DNA of 64,000 bases from DASQFI01 sp963780895 (GCA_963780895.1 CAWAEG010000004.1:44804-108803), one strand, 5' to 3'. Counted from the first letter of the stretch, positions 34,280 through 45,215 are shown. Numbers and translations are program-made. Notes: generated by a model from the sequence alone, not told the origin.

Positions 34280-35641
34280 TTAATGCACCGTCCTCGTCTT
34301 ATTGGACAGGAAGTCCATGAGCACGTACTGGCCCAGGGTGTAGGGGGTGGTGAAGTACGCCTTGCCCCGGCAGATGCGCGCGACGCGGCGGACGAAGGCG
34401 ACCAGGTCGTAGTCGCGGGCGAGCATGAAGGTGTTGATCATGATGCCGGAGCGGCGGCAGGCGGCGACCTCGGCGAACGTCTCCCGGAGCACGAACGGAT
34501 CGAGGCCGAAGGCGTTGCGGTAGATCCGGCCGTCGGGCCGCGTGACCGCCGACGGCTTGCCGTCGGTGATCATGATGATCTGCCGCATGTCCTTGCGCTG
34601 GCGGTCGAGCACGCGGCGCGCGAGGCGCAGACCCTCGCGCGTGTTCGTGTAATAGGGACCCACGCGGACCCGGCCGAGCCGGCTGATCGGCACCTCTTCC
34701 GCGGAGTCGTGAAAGAGCACGGCCGAGAGCGCGTCGCCTGGATACTGATGGCGGATCAGGTTCGCCAGCGCCATCGCCACGCGTTTGGCCGGCGTGAACC
34801 GATCCTCGCCATACAGCACCATGCTGTGGCTGCAGTCGAGCAGCAGACACGTCGCGCACGAGCTCTGATAGTCGCCCTGCGCGATCATGAGGTCTTCGTA
34901 GGTGAGTGAGACAAGACCTCGGGAGTCGTTTCCGTCCCTGGTGCTGTCGGATTTCCTGTCTTCTTTATTCAGTGCTCGCGGGGCCCGGGCCTCCGCCGAG
35001 GCTTCGGCCGCGCTCGCCGAAGCTTGCCTCTGCACGGCGCTCAGCACCGTCGCCGCCGCGTCCAGGTTCAGGGTGTCGCCGAACAGGTATTGCCTGGGCG
35101 GTCCGCCCGCCTCGATGCCGCTGTCGAGCTCACGCGTGTCGTGCCGGCCGGCGCTGCTGCGCCCGGCCGATCCGAGCAGATCCCGCAAGGCGCGATAGCC
35201 GAGGAAGTCGAGCGCCTTGTCGGTGACCTCGAAGCGTGAATTCGATTCGTCCTGGCCGTTCGGGTCGTCGAACCGCTGCCGCGCCGGCTGGCCGGCCATC
35301 GTGATGTAGCCCTGCTCGGTGAGCCGCTCGATGATCTGCTGCACCAGCTCTTCGAGCTGATCCCGCCCGCGCTGGCGGCCGGTCGGATCGCGCTCGTCGG
35401 CTTCGTTCGGCTGCCCGTCCATCAGCCGCTCGAGCATCTCGTCCGACAACATGCCGCCGTTCAGCAGCGCGTCGAGAATCGCATCGTGCAGCGCCTGCAT
35501 CGTGCGGTCGTCATCACTTTGGGGATCCCACGGCGTGTTGAACCCGCTCGCGAGCAAGAGATCCGACAGGCGCGAGACCAGCGACTCGAGGTCGATCTCG
35601 CTCGACAGATCAGCGATGAAACGGGAGTAGCGGTACTTCAT
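34280..35641 (-). CDS. VWA domain protein paired with an AAA+ ATPase
   Basis: A 453-residue cytosolic protein with a C-terminal von Willebrand A domain carrying an intact MIDAS motif (LLLDCSHS, residues 267-273) and ITDGKPSAV later. The N-terminal half is helical and charged. Residues 207-224 (ASASAAEASAEARAP) are a low-complexity linker encoded by a repeat related to the CGCCTTCGGCGAGGC family. The start is 3 bp after the stop of the AAA+ gene, so the pair is probably an operon working as an AAA+/VWA cofactor-insertion or maturation system, as in ChlI-ChlD, CoxD or MoxR pairs. The target is unknown. Confidence 0.82.
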   Translation of the reverse strand: MKYRYSRFIADLSSEIDLESLVSRLSDLLLASGFNTPWDPQSDDDRTMQALHDAILDALLNGGMLSDEMLERLMDGQPNEADERDPTGRQRGRDQLEELVQQIIERLTEQGYITMAGQPARQRFDDPNGQDESNSRFEVTDKALDFLGYRALRDLLGSAGRSSAGRHDTRELDSGIEAGGPPRQYLFGDTLNLDAAATVLSAVQRQASASAAEASAEARAPRALNKEDRKSDSTRDGNDSRGLVSLTYEDLMIAQGDYQSSCATCLLLDCSHSMVLYGEDRFTPAKRVAMALANLIRHQYPGDALSAVLFHDSAEEVPISRLGRVRVGPYYTNTREGLRLARRVLDRQRKDMRQIIMITDGKPSAVTRPDGRIYRNAFGLDPFVLRETFAEVAACRRSGIMINTFMLARDYDLVAFVRRVARICRGKAYFTTPYTLGQYVLMDFLSNKTRTVH

Positions 35642-35644
35642 GCG

Positions 35645-37180
35645 TCAGTTGTAGTACTTCTTCTTCCCCTTGACCGGCGTTTCGTCCTCGTCCATCAATG
35701 ACTGAATCGTGCGCTCCTCGGTGCGCTCGCGCGGCCCGGTGGGACCCGGCGTCGCGTGCAGCTGGCCCCCTTCCGTGCGGCTGATCTTCTTCAGCGCGCA
35801 CAGGCCCTCGAGGATGAAGTCGGCGACCGCCGCGCGAACGCCGTCGAGATCGCGATCGTTGGTGCCGAGCGATCGGGCTACCTGATCGAAGCCGTCGATC
35901 CGTTCGACGGTCGCGAGCATGTGCGCCGACGCCGACGTGTCGGACAGGTCGATCGTCCCGCCGCGCTCGAACCAGCTGATCACCGGACGGGTGTCGGTCT
36001 GGACGGCGCGGCCGTCGAACACCGTGGCGATCGCGGCGCGGACGATCTCGCGCGCGACGTGTTCGGCGCCCCGCAGCTCGCCTTCGTATTCGAGCTCGAC
36101 CTTCCCCGTGAGTGACGGCAACGACGCGTAGATGTCGCTCACGCGCGCGACGGCGCCCGGTTCGCCGGCGTCGAGCGCCCGTCGCTCGGCGTTCGACACG
36201 ACGTTTTCGAGCGCGGTAATCGGCAGCCGCTGGCTGACGCCCGATCGCTTGTCCACTTTCTGATCGGCGCGCGCCTGGAACGCGACCTCCTCCACGATCT
36301 CGCGGACGAAGTCGGGCACCTGCACGGGGAGGGGAGTGCGGCCGGTATCGCGGCCGTTCACCCACGCTTCCTGCGCGGTGATCGTCATCGCTTCGCCGCG
36401 CGTGCGCGGGTAGTGCGTGCGGATTTCGGACCCGATGCGGTCTTTGAGCGGCGTGATGATCTTGCCCCGCGCGGTGTAATCCTCCGGGTTCGCCGTGAAG
36501 ACGAGCGCCACGTCCAGACGGAGCCGGACGGGATAGCCCTTAATCTGCACGTCCCCTTCCTGAAGGATGTTGAACAAGCCGACCTGCACCTTGCTCGCCA
36601 GGTCCGGCAGCTCGTTGATGGCGAAGAGGCCGCGATTGGCGCGCGGCAGGAGCCCGAAGTGCATGGTCAGCTCGTCGCCGAGCTGCAGGCCGGCCTGCAC
36701 CGCCTTGATCGGATCGATGTCGCCGATCATGTCGGCAATCGTCACGTCCGGCGTCGCGAGTTTCTCCACATATCGCCGTTCACGCGGAAGCCAGGAGATC
36801 GGGAGGTCGTTGCCTTCGGTCGCCACCCGCGCGCGGCACGCCGCGCAGAGCGGAGCGACGGGCGTGTCGTGAATCTCACAGCCCGGGATAACCGGAATCT
36901 CGTCGTCCAGCAGCTCGACGAGCGCGCGCAGCAGCCGCGTCTTCGCCTGGCCCCGCAGGCCCAGCAGGATGAAATTGTGACGGGAGAGCACCGCGTTGAC
37001 GACCTGCGGAATGACGGTGTCGTCGAAGCCGATGATGCCGGGAAAGAGCGGCCGTTTGTCCCGGAGGCGCGCGATGAGATTGGCGCGCATTTCGTCCTTC
37101 ACCGATCGGACGGGCGTGCGTCCCGACGCGATCGATTCGCGCAAGGCGCCAAGTGATGACGGTAGTGCCATATGGCCCAT
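35645..37180 (-). CDS. AAA+ ATPase of the magnesium-chelatase/MoxR type
   Basis: A 511-residue protein. Walker A is GLRGQAKT at residues 74-81, Walker B-like LFAINELPDL follows, with sensor text VFTANPEDYTARGKI. Residues 105-120 hold CEIHDTPVAPLCAACRARV, a possible metal-binding Cys/His cluster rare in MoxR proteins. The C-terminal region is charged and helical. It precedes the VWA protein by 3 bp, forming a chelatase-like pair. ATG at 37180 and at 37171 are both possible; both follow an AGATTCC repeat without a Shine-Dalgarno sequence. Confidence 0.8.
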   Translation of the reverse strand: MGHMALPSSLGALRESIASGRTPVRSVKDEMRANLIARLRDKRPLFPGIIGFDDTVIPQVVNAVLSRHNFILLGLRGQAKTRLLRALVELLDDEIPVIPGCEIHDTPVAPLCAACRARVATEGNDLPISWLPRERRYVEKLATPDVTIADMIGDIDPIKAVQAGLQLGDELTMHFGLLPRANRGLFAINELPDLASKVQVGLFNILQEGDVQIKGYPVRLRLDVALVFTANPEDYTARGKIITPLKDRIGSEIRTHYPRTRGEAMTITAQEAWVNGRDTGRTPLPVQVPDFVREIVEEVAFQARADQKVDKRSGVSQRLPITALENVVSNAERRALDAGEPGAVARVSDIYASLPSLTGKVELEYEGELRGAEHVAREIVRAAIATVFDGRAVQTDTRPVISWFERGGTIDLSDTSASAHMLATVERIDGFDQVARSLGTNDRDLDGVRAAVADFILEGLCALKKISRTEGGQLHATPGPTGPRERTEERTIQSLMDEDETPVKGKKKYYN

Positions 37181-37185
37181 AGTAA

Positions 37186-37453
37186 TCTTCAATCTGGAAT
37201 CTGCGATCTGTAATCTGCCCATCTGCGATCGGGGAATCTCGGAATCGGCGAATCTATCGGGAGAATTTGGCATCTATCGGGGAATCACGCTATCGATTGA
37301 TCTGGGATCTGAGCCGGCGATTGCAGATTGCCGGATAGATTCCCAAGATTTCGCGATTCCAGATAGATTCCCTGATTCCCAGATAGATTCCCCGATTCCC
37401 CGATTCCCGGATTCCAGATCGCAGATTCCAGATTGCCAGATTCCAGATTCCAG
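37186..37453. repeat. AGATTCC short-unit repeat block between divergent genes
   Basis: About 270 bp of imperfect units (GGAATCTGCGATCTGTAATC on the left, AGATTCCAGATTGCCAGATT on the right). The left part is the reverse complement of the right-hand style, so each divergent gene start faces units in the same orientation relative to itself. The forward half ends exactly at the ATG of the phosphodiesterase gene (37454). No gene is inside. Confidence 0.85.
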
Positions 37454-38272
37454 ATGTTGAGTTCCCTTCTGTCTCTCGACCACCTCAACGTGATCGCCCA
37501 CCGGGGCGGATCGAAACTGCGGCCGGAGAACACGCTGGCCGCGTTCGATCACGCCCTCACGCTTGGCGTGGATGCGATCGAGTGCGATGTCCAGCTCTCG
37601 CGCGACGGGGAAGTCGTCGTCATTCACGACACGACGCTCGACAGGACGACCGACGCGCGCGGACCGGTGTCGAATCTCTCGGCCGCCGAGCTCGGCCGCG
37701 TCGACGCGGGGTTTCATTTCGGCGCCGCGCAAGGCCATCCCTGTCGGGGCAAAGGCGTGTACGTGCCGCGCCTGGCGGAAGTTCTCGATCGCCATCCCGC
37801 GATCCCCATGGTGGTCGAGATCAAAGGGAATCAGCCCGAAGTGGCCGACACGGTCCTCGGTGTCATCGGCGACGCCGACGCCCTCGATCGCGTCATCGTC
37901 GGCGGTTTCTCACAGGCCGTGCTCGAGCGCGCGCGGAAAGTGAACAAGGATGCGGTCACCAGCGCGTCGAAGGAAGAAGCGCGCTGGGCGCTGTACCGGT
38001 CTTACTTCCGATTGGCCCCTACTGACCCGCAGTACTGGCTGTTCCAGGTGCCATTCCGATTCCGCGGACGCCGCAGGTTCCGTCGCACGTTCGTCGAAAC
38101 CGTCGGCCGGATCAACCTGCCGGTGCAGGAGTGGGTGGTCGACGATCCCGATGACATGCGGCGTCTCATCGATTGGGGCGCCAACGGCATCATCAGCGAC
38201 CGTCCGGATCTTGCGAAGACGATCGTCAAGCTCGAGGGCGGGCCGGTCCAGAGTCGCGTGATGCGCTTCTGA
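37454..38272 (+). CDS. Glycerophosphodiester phosphodiesterase
   Basis: Hydrolyses glycerophosphodiesters to glycerol-3-phosphate and an alcohol. The 272-residue TIM-barrel enzyme shows the GDPD motifs: VIAHRGGSKLRPENTLAAF near the N-terminus, GVDAIECDVQLSRDGEVVVIHD with the metal-binding Glu/Asp and second catalytic His, and the C-terminal INWGANGIISDRPDL-like end. No signal peptide; cytosolic. Start lies immediately after an AGATTCC repeat without a ribosome binding site. Confidence 0.9.
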   Translation: MLSSLLSLDHLNVIAHRGGSKLRPENTLAAFDHALTLGVDAIECDVQLSRDGEVVVIHDTTLDRTTDARGPVSNLSAAELGRVDAGFHFGAAQGHPCRGKGVYVPRLAEVLDRHPAIPMVVEIKGNQPEVADTVLGVIGDADALDRVIVGGFSQAVLERARKVNKDAVTSASKEEARWALYRSYFRLAPTDPQYWLFQVPFRFRGRRRFRRTFVETVGRINLPVQEWVVDDPDDMRRLIDWGANGIISDRPDLAKTIVKLEGGPVQSRVMRF

Positions 38273-38305
38273 GGTACACTCCCCCGAACTCCGGAGGACA
38301 ACGTC

Positions 38306-39739
38306 ATGCGAGTGAAGCTCATCCTCAGCGCCGTGAGTAGTGTCACCGTGCTTGCCGTGACGCTGGTCGCACAGCAGGCGGGTCAGCCGCCGGCCCAGGG
38401 CCAGCCTGCGGCGGCGCAGGAACCACCGCCGGACGACGTGCGAACGATGGTCGCGCGTCTCGAGCTCGAAAAATTCAAGGCCACGCTCAAGGGCCTCACG
38501 CAGTTCGGCGATCGCCGGGAAGGCACTCAGCGCAATCGCGACGCCGTCAACTGGATCGAGGCGCAGCTCAAGAGCTTTGGCTGTCCCACCGGTCGATTGA
38601 CTTACGAGCCACCCGCCCCGCGTGGTGGCGGTGGGGGTGGCGGTGGACAGGCCGCGGGTGCGGCCGGGGCAGCCGGACAGACCGGTCAGCGGGGCGGCGG
38701 TCAGCAGGCCGGCGCCGGTCAAGCCGCTCAGGCCGGCCAGGCCCAGGCCGGGCAACGCGGCGGTGGACAGGGTGCGGCACAGGGCCAGCCAGTTGCCGGC
38801 GGCCAGCGCGCCGGTGGCGGCGGTGCCGGACGGGGTCAGACCCTTGGCCCGCTGAAAGAGCCCGTGCGCAACAGCTCAGGTGGATCGACGCTCTACGGCA
38901 ATCGCGGGCGGACAGGCGTGAACAACAACGCCGAAGCGCAGCCGAACGAGAAGCTTCGCGCGCTCAACGCCGGACCCGTGCTTCCAGAACCGATTCCTGT
39001 CGTGTACTGCACGAAGGTCGGGACGACGCGTCCGAACGAGATGTACATCATCGGCGCGCACATGGACGGCATCGGCTGGGGCGAAGCCGCGAATGACGAT
39101 GGCTCGGGCACCGCTCTGGTGATGGAAATGGCGCGCGTGTTCAGCTCCCCCGACATCACGACCGACGTTTCGATCCGGTTCGCGCTCTGGAATGGCGAGG
39201 AGGGCGGCCTCCGCGGCGCCCGCGCGTACGTCGCGCAGCGTGAAAAGCTCCAGGGCATCGAAGATCCACCCGGGTCCGGACGCTATCCCGAACCGAAATG
39301 GCTCGGCATGATCCAGCACGACATGATGATGTTCGACCACGGTATGCCGCGCGCCGACGGTACGCTCAGTCCCGAGCAGCGCCCCGAAGCCGATTTCAAC
39401 ATCGAGTGGCAGAGCAACTCGAAGATGGCCGAGGCCGCGATGAAGCTCGCGCTCGTCGTCAAGCTCGCGGCCGACAAGTACACGACCGACTACCCGGGTA
39501 CGCTCGGGCCGCACATGACGAACACCGACTCCGGGCCATTCATGGACATCGTGGCGGCGATCAGCCTGCGTGAAAACGAGCGGGGCATGAACACCGGCGC
39601 GGGCTGGAATCCGCACTGGCACCAGCCGACGGACCTCTTCGCGACGTTCTCCGACAAGGATTTCACGCTCGGGCTCAACGCGGGGCAAGCGACGCTGTCG
39701 GCGATTGCGCAGCTCACCGGCGCGAAGATAAAGAAATAA
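38306..39739 (+). CDS. Secreted M28 family metallopeptidase with Gly-rich insertion
   Basis: A 477-residue zinc aminopeptidase-like protein with a signal peptide (residues 1-22, ending VTLVAQQ). Zinc and catalytic residues of family M28 are present: H252 with D254 (IIGAHMDG), D264/D265 (NDDGSG), E298/E299 (NGEEGG) and a final His-rich HWHQPTD block. Residues 106-180 are a Gly/Gln/Ala-rich segment (RGGGGGGGGQAAGAAGAAGQ onward) not found in ordinary M28 enzymes and probably a flexible insert. CCGGAGGACAACGTC before the ATG supplies a ribosome binding site. Confidence 0.88.
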   Translation: MRVKLILSAVSSVTVLAVTLVAQQAGQPPAQGQPAAAQEPPPDDVRTMVARLELEKFKATLKGLTQFGDRREGTQRNRDAVNWIEAQLKSFGCPTGRLTYEPPAPRGGGGGGGGQAAGAAGAAGQTGQRGGGQQAGAGQAAQAGQAQAGQRGGGQGAAQGQPVAGGQRAGGGGAGRGQTLGPLKEPVRNSSGGSTLYGNRGRTGVNNNAEAQPNEKLRALNAGPVLPEPIPVVYCTKVGTTRPNEMYIIGAHMDGIGWGEAANDDGSGTALVMEMARVFSSPDITTDVSIRFALWNGEEGGLRGARAYVAQREKLQGIEDPPGSGRYPEPKWLGMIQHDMMMFDHGMPRADGTLSPEQRPEADFNIEWQSNSKMAEAAMKLALVVKLAADKYTTDYPGTLGPHMTNTDSGPFMDIVAAISLRENERGMNTGAGWNPHWHQPTDLFATFSDKDFTLGLNAGQATLSAIAQLTGAKIKK

Positions 39740-39750
39740 TCGCGCCGGGT

Positions 39751-39904
39751 GTCGGTACGGCGGGAGCGGGCGTCCTGGAGGGCGCCCGTGCCCGCGCGTC
39801 GGTACGACGGGACCGGGCGTTTTGGAAAGCGCCCGCGCCCGCCCGTCGGTACGACGGGACCGGGCGTTTGAAAAGCGCCCGTGCCCGCGCGTCGGTACGG
39901 CGGG
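39751..39904. repeat. Left array: four 14-mers at 46-47 bp period with hairpins
   Basis: GTCGGTACGRCGGG at 39751-39764, 39798-39811, 39845-39858 and 39891-39904. Each 32-33-bp interval holds a hairpin with CGGGCG / CGCCCG arms and a T/G-rich loop (ACCGGGCGTTTTGGAAAGCG). Array begins 11 bp after the M28 stop. The 320 bp between the M28 gene and the four-helix-bundle gene (39740-40062) contain only this array and an AT-richer leader (39905-40062) without a convincing promoter. Confidence 0.9.
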
Positions 39905-40062
39905 TACGCGGAACCTCCAGACGCTCGTCAACTTCTTTGACGGTGGCGTCAAGGTTTCTGCGACGTCATCAACACGGCTGTACGAACATTCTGCAACCCT
40001 CGCTGAAGAATCACGGCGATTTGAACGCCCTCGACGGCACGTGCTGTGCACTGCCATGTTCC

Positions 40063-40518
40063 ATGGCGGGCGTTCGGAAGGCAGAGGATTTCGCGGCCTG
40101 GCAGTTGGCGGAGGCGTTCAAATCAGAAGTGTTCACGCTGCTTCGAGGGAGTCCGGAGGCGATGCGCGACTTTCGCTTCCGATATCAGCTCAAGGACTCG
40201 GCGTCTGGGATCAGCAAACACATCACCGAAGGGTTCGTTCGCTTCGGTCCCCTGGATTTCTGCAGGTTTCTGGATTACGCAGTTGGCTCACTTCGAGAGG
40301 CCGAGCGCTGGATTCATGACGGCGTCGAAAGCGGCTACTTCCGGGAAGAGAAATGCCGGCGCGCGTTCTGGTTCGCGAAGAGGTGTTATAGGGCGACCCT
40401 GCGCCTGAAGCACAGCCAGGAGCGCTACGCCGCAAAGCTGAAACTCACTCGGCGGCCGCGATCGAAAACTAAAAGAGATGACAAGAATCAGGTTCCAGGT
40501 ACCCGCCGTACCGACTGA
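40063..40518 (+). CDS. S23-type four-helix-bundle protein (23S rRNA IVP / Avd superfamily)
   Basis: A 151-residue protein from the ATG at 40063. Family marks of the S23/TIGR02436 four-helix bundle are visible: DFAAWQLAEAFKSEVFTLL (helix 1), SGISKHITEGFVRF at 48-61 in place of the usual NIAEG block, FCRFLDYAVGSLREAERWI at 66-84, and a final helix KCRRAFWFAKRCYRATLRL. Homologues occur in 23S rRNA intervening sequences and, as Avd, in diversity-generating retroelements; neither context is seen here. The last eight residues and the TGA stop are encoded by the first unit of the right repeat array, so gene and array are physically fused. Composition is more AT-rich than the surroundings, suggesting transfer. 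Confidence 0.85.
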   Translation: MAGVRKAEDFAAWQLAEAFKSEVFTLLRGSPEAMRDFRFRYQLKDSASGISKHITEGFVRFGPLDFCRFLDYAVGSLREAERWIHDGVESGYFREEKCRRAFWFAKRCYRATLRLKHSQERYAAKLKLTRRPRSKTKRDDKNQVPGTRRTD

Positions 40519-40653
40519 CGCCAGCAGTGTTTTTCCGAGCTGGCGCACCCGTCGTACCGACTCACGCCAGCAGTGTTTCTCCGAGCTGGCGCACCCGCCG
40601 TACCGACGGACGCCAGCGGGCTCTGTCGGAGCTGGCGCACCCGTCGTACCGAC
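40502..40653. repeat. Right array: four inverted 14-mers at exact 46 bp period
   Basis: CCCGYCGTACCGAC at 40502-40515, 40548-40561, 40594-40607 and 40640-40653, inverted relative to the left array. Each interval carries a hairpin with arms CGCCAGC / GCTGGCG, a different stem from that of the left array. The last base of the array is the first base of the neighbouring minus-strand TAG stop codon. Confidence 0.9.
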
Positions 40654-42344
40654 TACCGGCCGAGTAACCCCCTAGCCGATACGAAGTTCGGTTCGATATC
40701 CACCGGAACGTCCTTCAACCGATCGAGAATTTTTTGCACTTCCGGCCGGATGACGACCATCTCCTTGAGCAGTCCCTGCGCCGCGGTGTAGTTGCCTTCG
40801 GCCTGGATCGTCATCAGCTGCTTCGTCAGCGCCTCGATCCCACCCCGAATCTTGCCCTCCACGACCGCGAACGTCCCGTCCGGATTGACGACGAATCCGC
40901 CGTTGTCGAGCAGGTAGTTCAGCTGCAGCGCGATGCCTTTGCCGTGTGCTTCGTTGATCCCGAAGCGGATCGACCGGAAGACGGACGCGAGAAACGTCGT
41001 GTACATCGACCGGGCGATGTCGGCGGAGACGACGCCGTTGTCGGCCAGCTTCTGGAGCGCCCAGAGCCCTGAGATGTCCGCTTTCGCTTCTTCGATTGCC
41101 GCGTACGTGTCCTTGAGCGCGTGGCGCACGGCCTGGCCATCGGCGACCTGGTGCGGTCCGAGCCCGTGCATGAGCTCGTGCATCAGGATGTGTGTGAAGA
41201 ATGCGTCGAAGGAGACCTTCGAGCGATCGCCGGCAGGGAGCGCGACGGCCGCGATGGGCGTCAGCACGTTCGCGAACTTTGCTTCCTGCACGTTCTTCAG
41301 CATCACGCGCTTGGAGCCCTTCTCCTTGATGACCCGGTCGTCGTTCGGCAAGTTGAAGGCGGCGGTCTGGACGCCGCGATTGCCGTCGCCGGCGCCCAAC
41401 ACCACGTTGACGACCCGAATGGGTGCAAAGGCGCCCAGCTTCGGGTTGCGGTACTTGGCGTCGATTGGTAGCGCGTCCTCGAGCCCCTGAAGCTCGGAGC
41501 TGAACACGCCGAGCTTCTTCGTCTCGGCGTCGTCTCGCAGCGTGATGAACGCTTCGAACGCGGCCTTGTAGCCGAACCACTCGTCTTCGTACGTCTCGTA
41601 CGGTCCGATCGTCGGCTCGATCGACGCGTCGAGCTCCATCCAGGCTATGTCGCTCGCGTAGTAGTCGTTCGAAAGAAACGCGTCGGCGCGCAGCTCGAGA
41701 TACTTCTTCAGCGTCGGCTGCGTCGTCAGGTTCGCCGCCTCGCGGAGGTAGCCGGCTGCGGCGACGAGCGCGTTCTGGTACTCAATGGAGTACGGCACCG
41801 CGATGAGCCTCTTGTCCGCTCCGCGCCGGATGGCCGTGAAGAAGCCAACGGCGGCGGCGTGGGCGTCACCTTTTAGCGTGCCGAACCATTTCTCGACTTC
41901 CTCCTTCGTCGCGTCCGCCGGGTAGAAATTCGCCTGCGGCGGTTTGGGCGGCGTCGCGAGCCGCAGGAACGGCTCGTTGTGATCGAGCCGCGACCACGGG
42001 CCCTTGTTGATCAGGAAGTAATGGAGCTCCGCCTGGCCCTCGGGCGTCCGATCCGCGGCCAGGTGCGTGAGCAGGCCTGGATTGCCGGCCCAGACCTGTT
42101 CGAGGAAGAGGCCGTCCATCAACATCGCGGCCTTCACGAGCTGGGCGAGCGCCTCCCGCTCGTTCCGGGGGAGTGGTTCGACGGACGGCGCGATCTCGAC
42201 GGGCGCGAAGCGCCGGATTCTGGCGTCGAGCGCAGTCGTTGCCGGCGCGGGCGCCGCGGGCGCGGGCGGAGGTGGTGGACTGCAGGCAGCCATGATCAGA
42301 CTGAGTATGACAAACAGATGACGAAGCGTTGTCGGTTCCCGCAT
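40653..42344 (-). CDS. M49-like (dipeptidyl-peptidase III-type) zinc lipoprotein
   Basis: A 563-residue protein with a lipobox (LIMAAC, Cys21) and a Pro/Ala-rich linker, so probably attached to the outer face of a membrane. The zinc site HELMH is at 389-393 followed by HGLGPH, and a second ligand EE is at 418-419 (AAIEEAKADISGLW), the spacing of family M49 metallopeptidases, which release dipeptides. In classical DPP III the motif is HELLGH; here it is the shorter HExxH form. The gene is divergent from aceE and its stop touches the repeat array. Confidence 0.8.
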   Translation of the reverse strand: MREPTTLRHLFVILSLIMAACSPPPPPAPAAPAPATTALDARIRRFAPVEIAPSVEPLPRNEREALAQLVKAAMLMDGLFLEQVWAGNPGLLTHLAADRTPEGQAELHYFLINKGPWSRLDHNEPFLRLATPPKPPQANFYPADATKEEVEKWFGTLKGDAHAAAVGFFTAIRRGADKRLIAVPYSIEYQNALVAAAGYLREAANLTTQPTLKKYLELRADAFLSNDYYASDIAWMELDASIEPTIGPYETYEDEWFGYKAAFEAFITLRDDAETKKLGVFSSELQGLEDALPIDAKYRNPKLGAFAPIRVVNVVLGAGDGNRGVQTAAFNLPNDDRVIKEKGSKRVMLKNVQEAKFANVLTPIAAVALPAGDRSKVSFDAFFTHILMHELMHGLGPHQVADGQAVRHALKDTYAAIEEAKADISGLWALQKLADNGVVSADIARSMYTTFLASVFRSIRFGINEAHGKGIALQLNYLLDNGGFVVNPDGTFAVVEGKIRGGIEALTKQLMTIQAEGNYTAAQGLLKEMVVIRPEVQKILDRLKDVPVDIEPNFVSARGLLGR

Positions 42345-42456
42345 GTGCCCTATTCTGCACGGATTTTCGGGATGAGATGCCGCCGGGCGGGAAGAGTCCT
42401 AAAATGGATTGGATCATTGACCAGATATTCCCGGGATCAGACAAAGGACTCATGTC

Positions 42457-45129
<2,673 letters not shown>

Positions 45130-45201
45130 GGGGACGGGTCTCGATTTGTGGAAAACTCCGGCAAGGTCCAGCGGAGTTTTCCACAATCGAAACCCGTCCC
45201 C
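45130..45201. repeat. Palindrome with about 30-bp stem between aceE and aceF
   Basis: Arms 45130-45160 and 45172-45201 are complementary except for one mismatch and a one-base bulge; loop GCAAGGTCCAG. Begins GGGGACGGGTCTCG and ends ACCCGTCCCC. It starts at the aceE stop codon and could act as an RNA-stability or attenuation element, or as a REP-type mobile palindrome. Confidence 0.75.
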
Positions 45202-45215
45202 CCTGGAGATTCGCG

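Noticed and set aside
39751..39904. CRISPR array
   Set aside because: The repeats are regular, but the intervals are near-identical hairpins rather than unique spacers, there are only four copies, and no cas genes are present.
39868..40062. Upstream TTG start that would lengthen the four-helix-bundle protein by 65 residues
   Set aside because: It lies in a repeat unit and the extra residues are Arg/Ser-rich without family similarity. The ATG at 40063 gives a normal length.
40063..40518. Intervening sequence of 23S rRNA
   Set aside because: The protein family fits, but no rRNA gene sequence flanks the locus; both neighbours are protein genes.
40063..40518. Avd of a diversity-generating retroelement
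   Set aside because: No reverse transcriptase and no template/variable repeat pair was found in the 64 kb, so only the fold relationship is kept.
42345..42456. Cobalamin, TPP or other riboswitch before aceE
   Set aside because: The 110-bp divergent gap is too short and shows no conserved riboswitch core, only a small TCCCGGGA palindrome.
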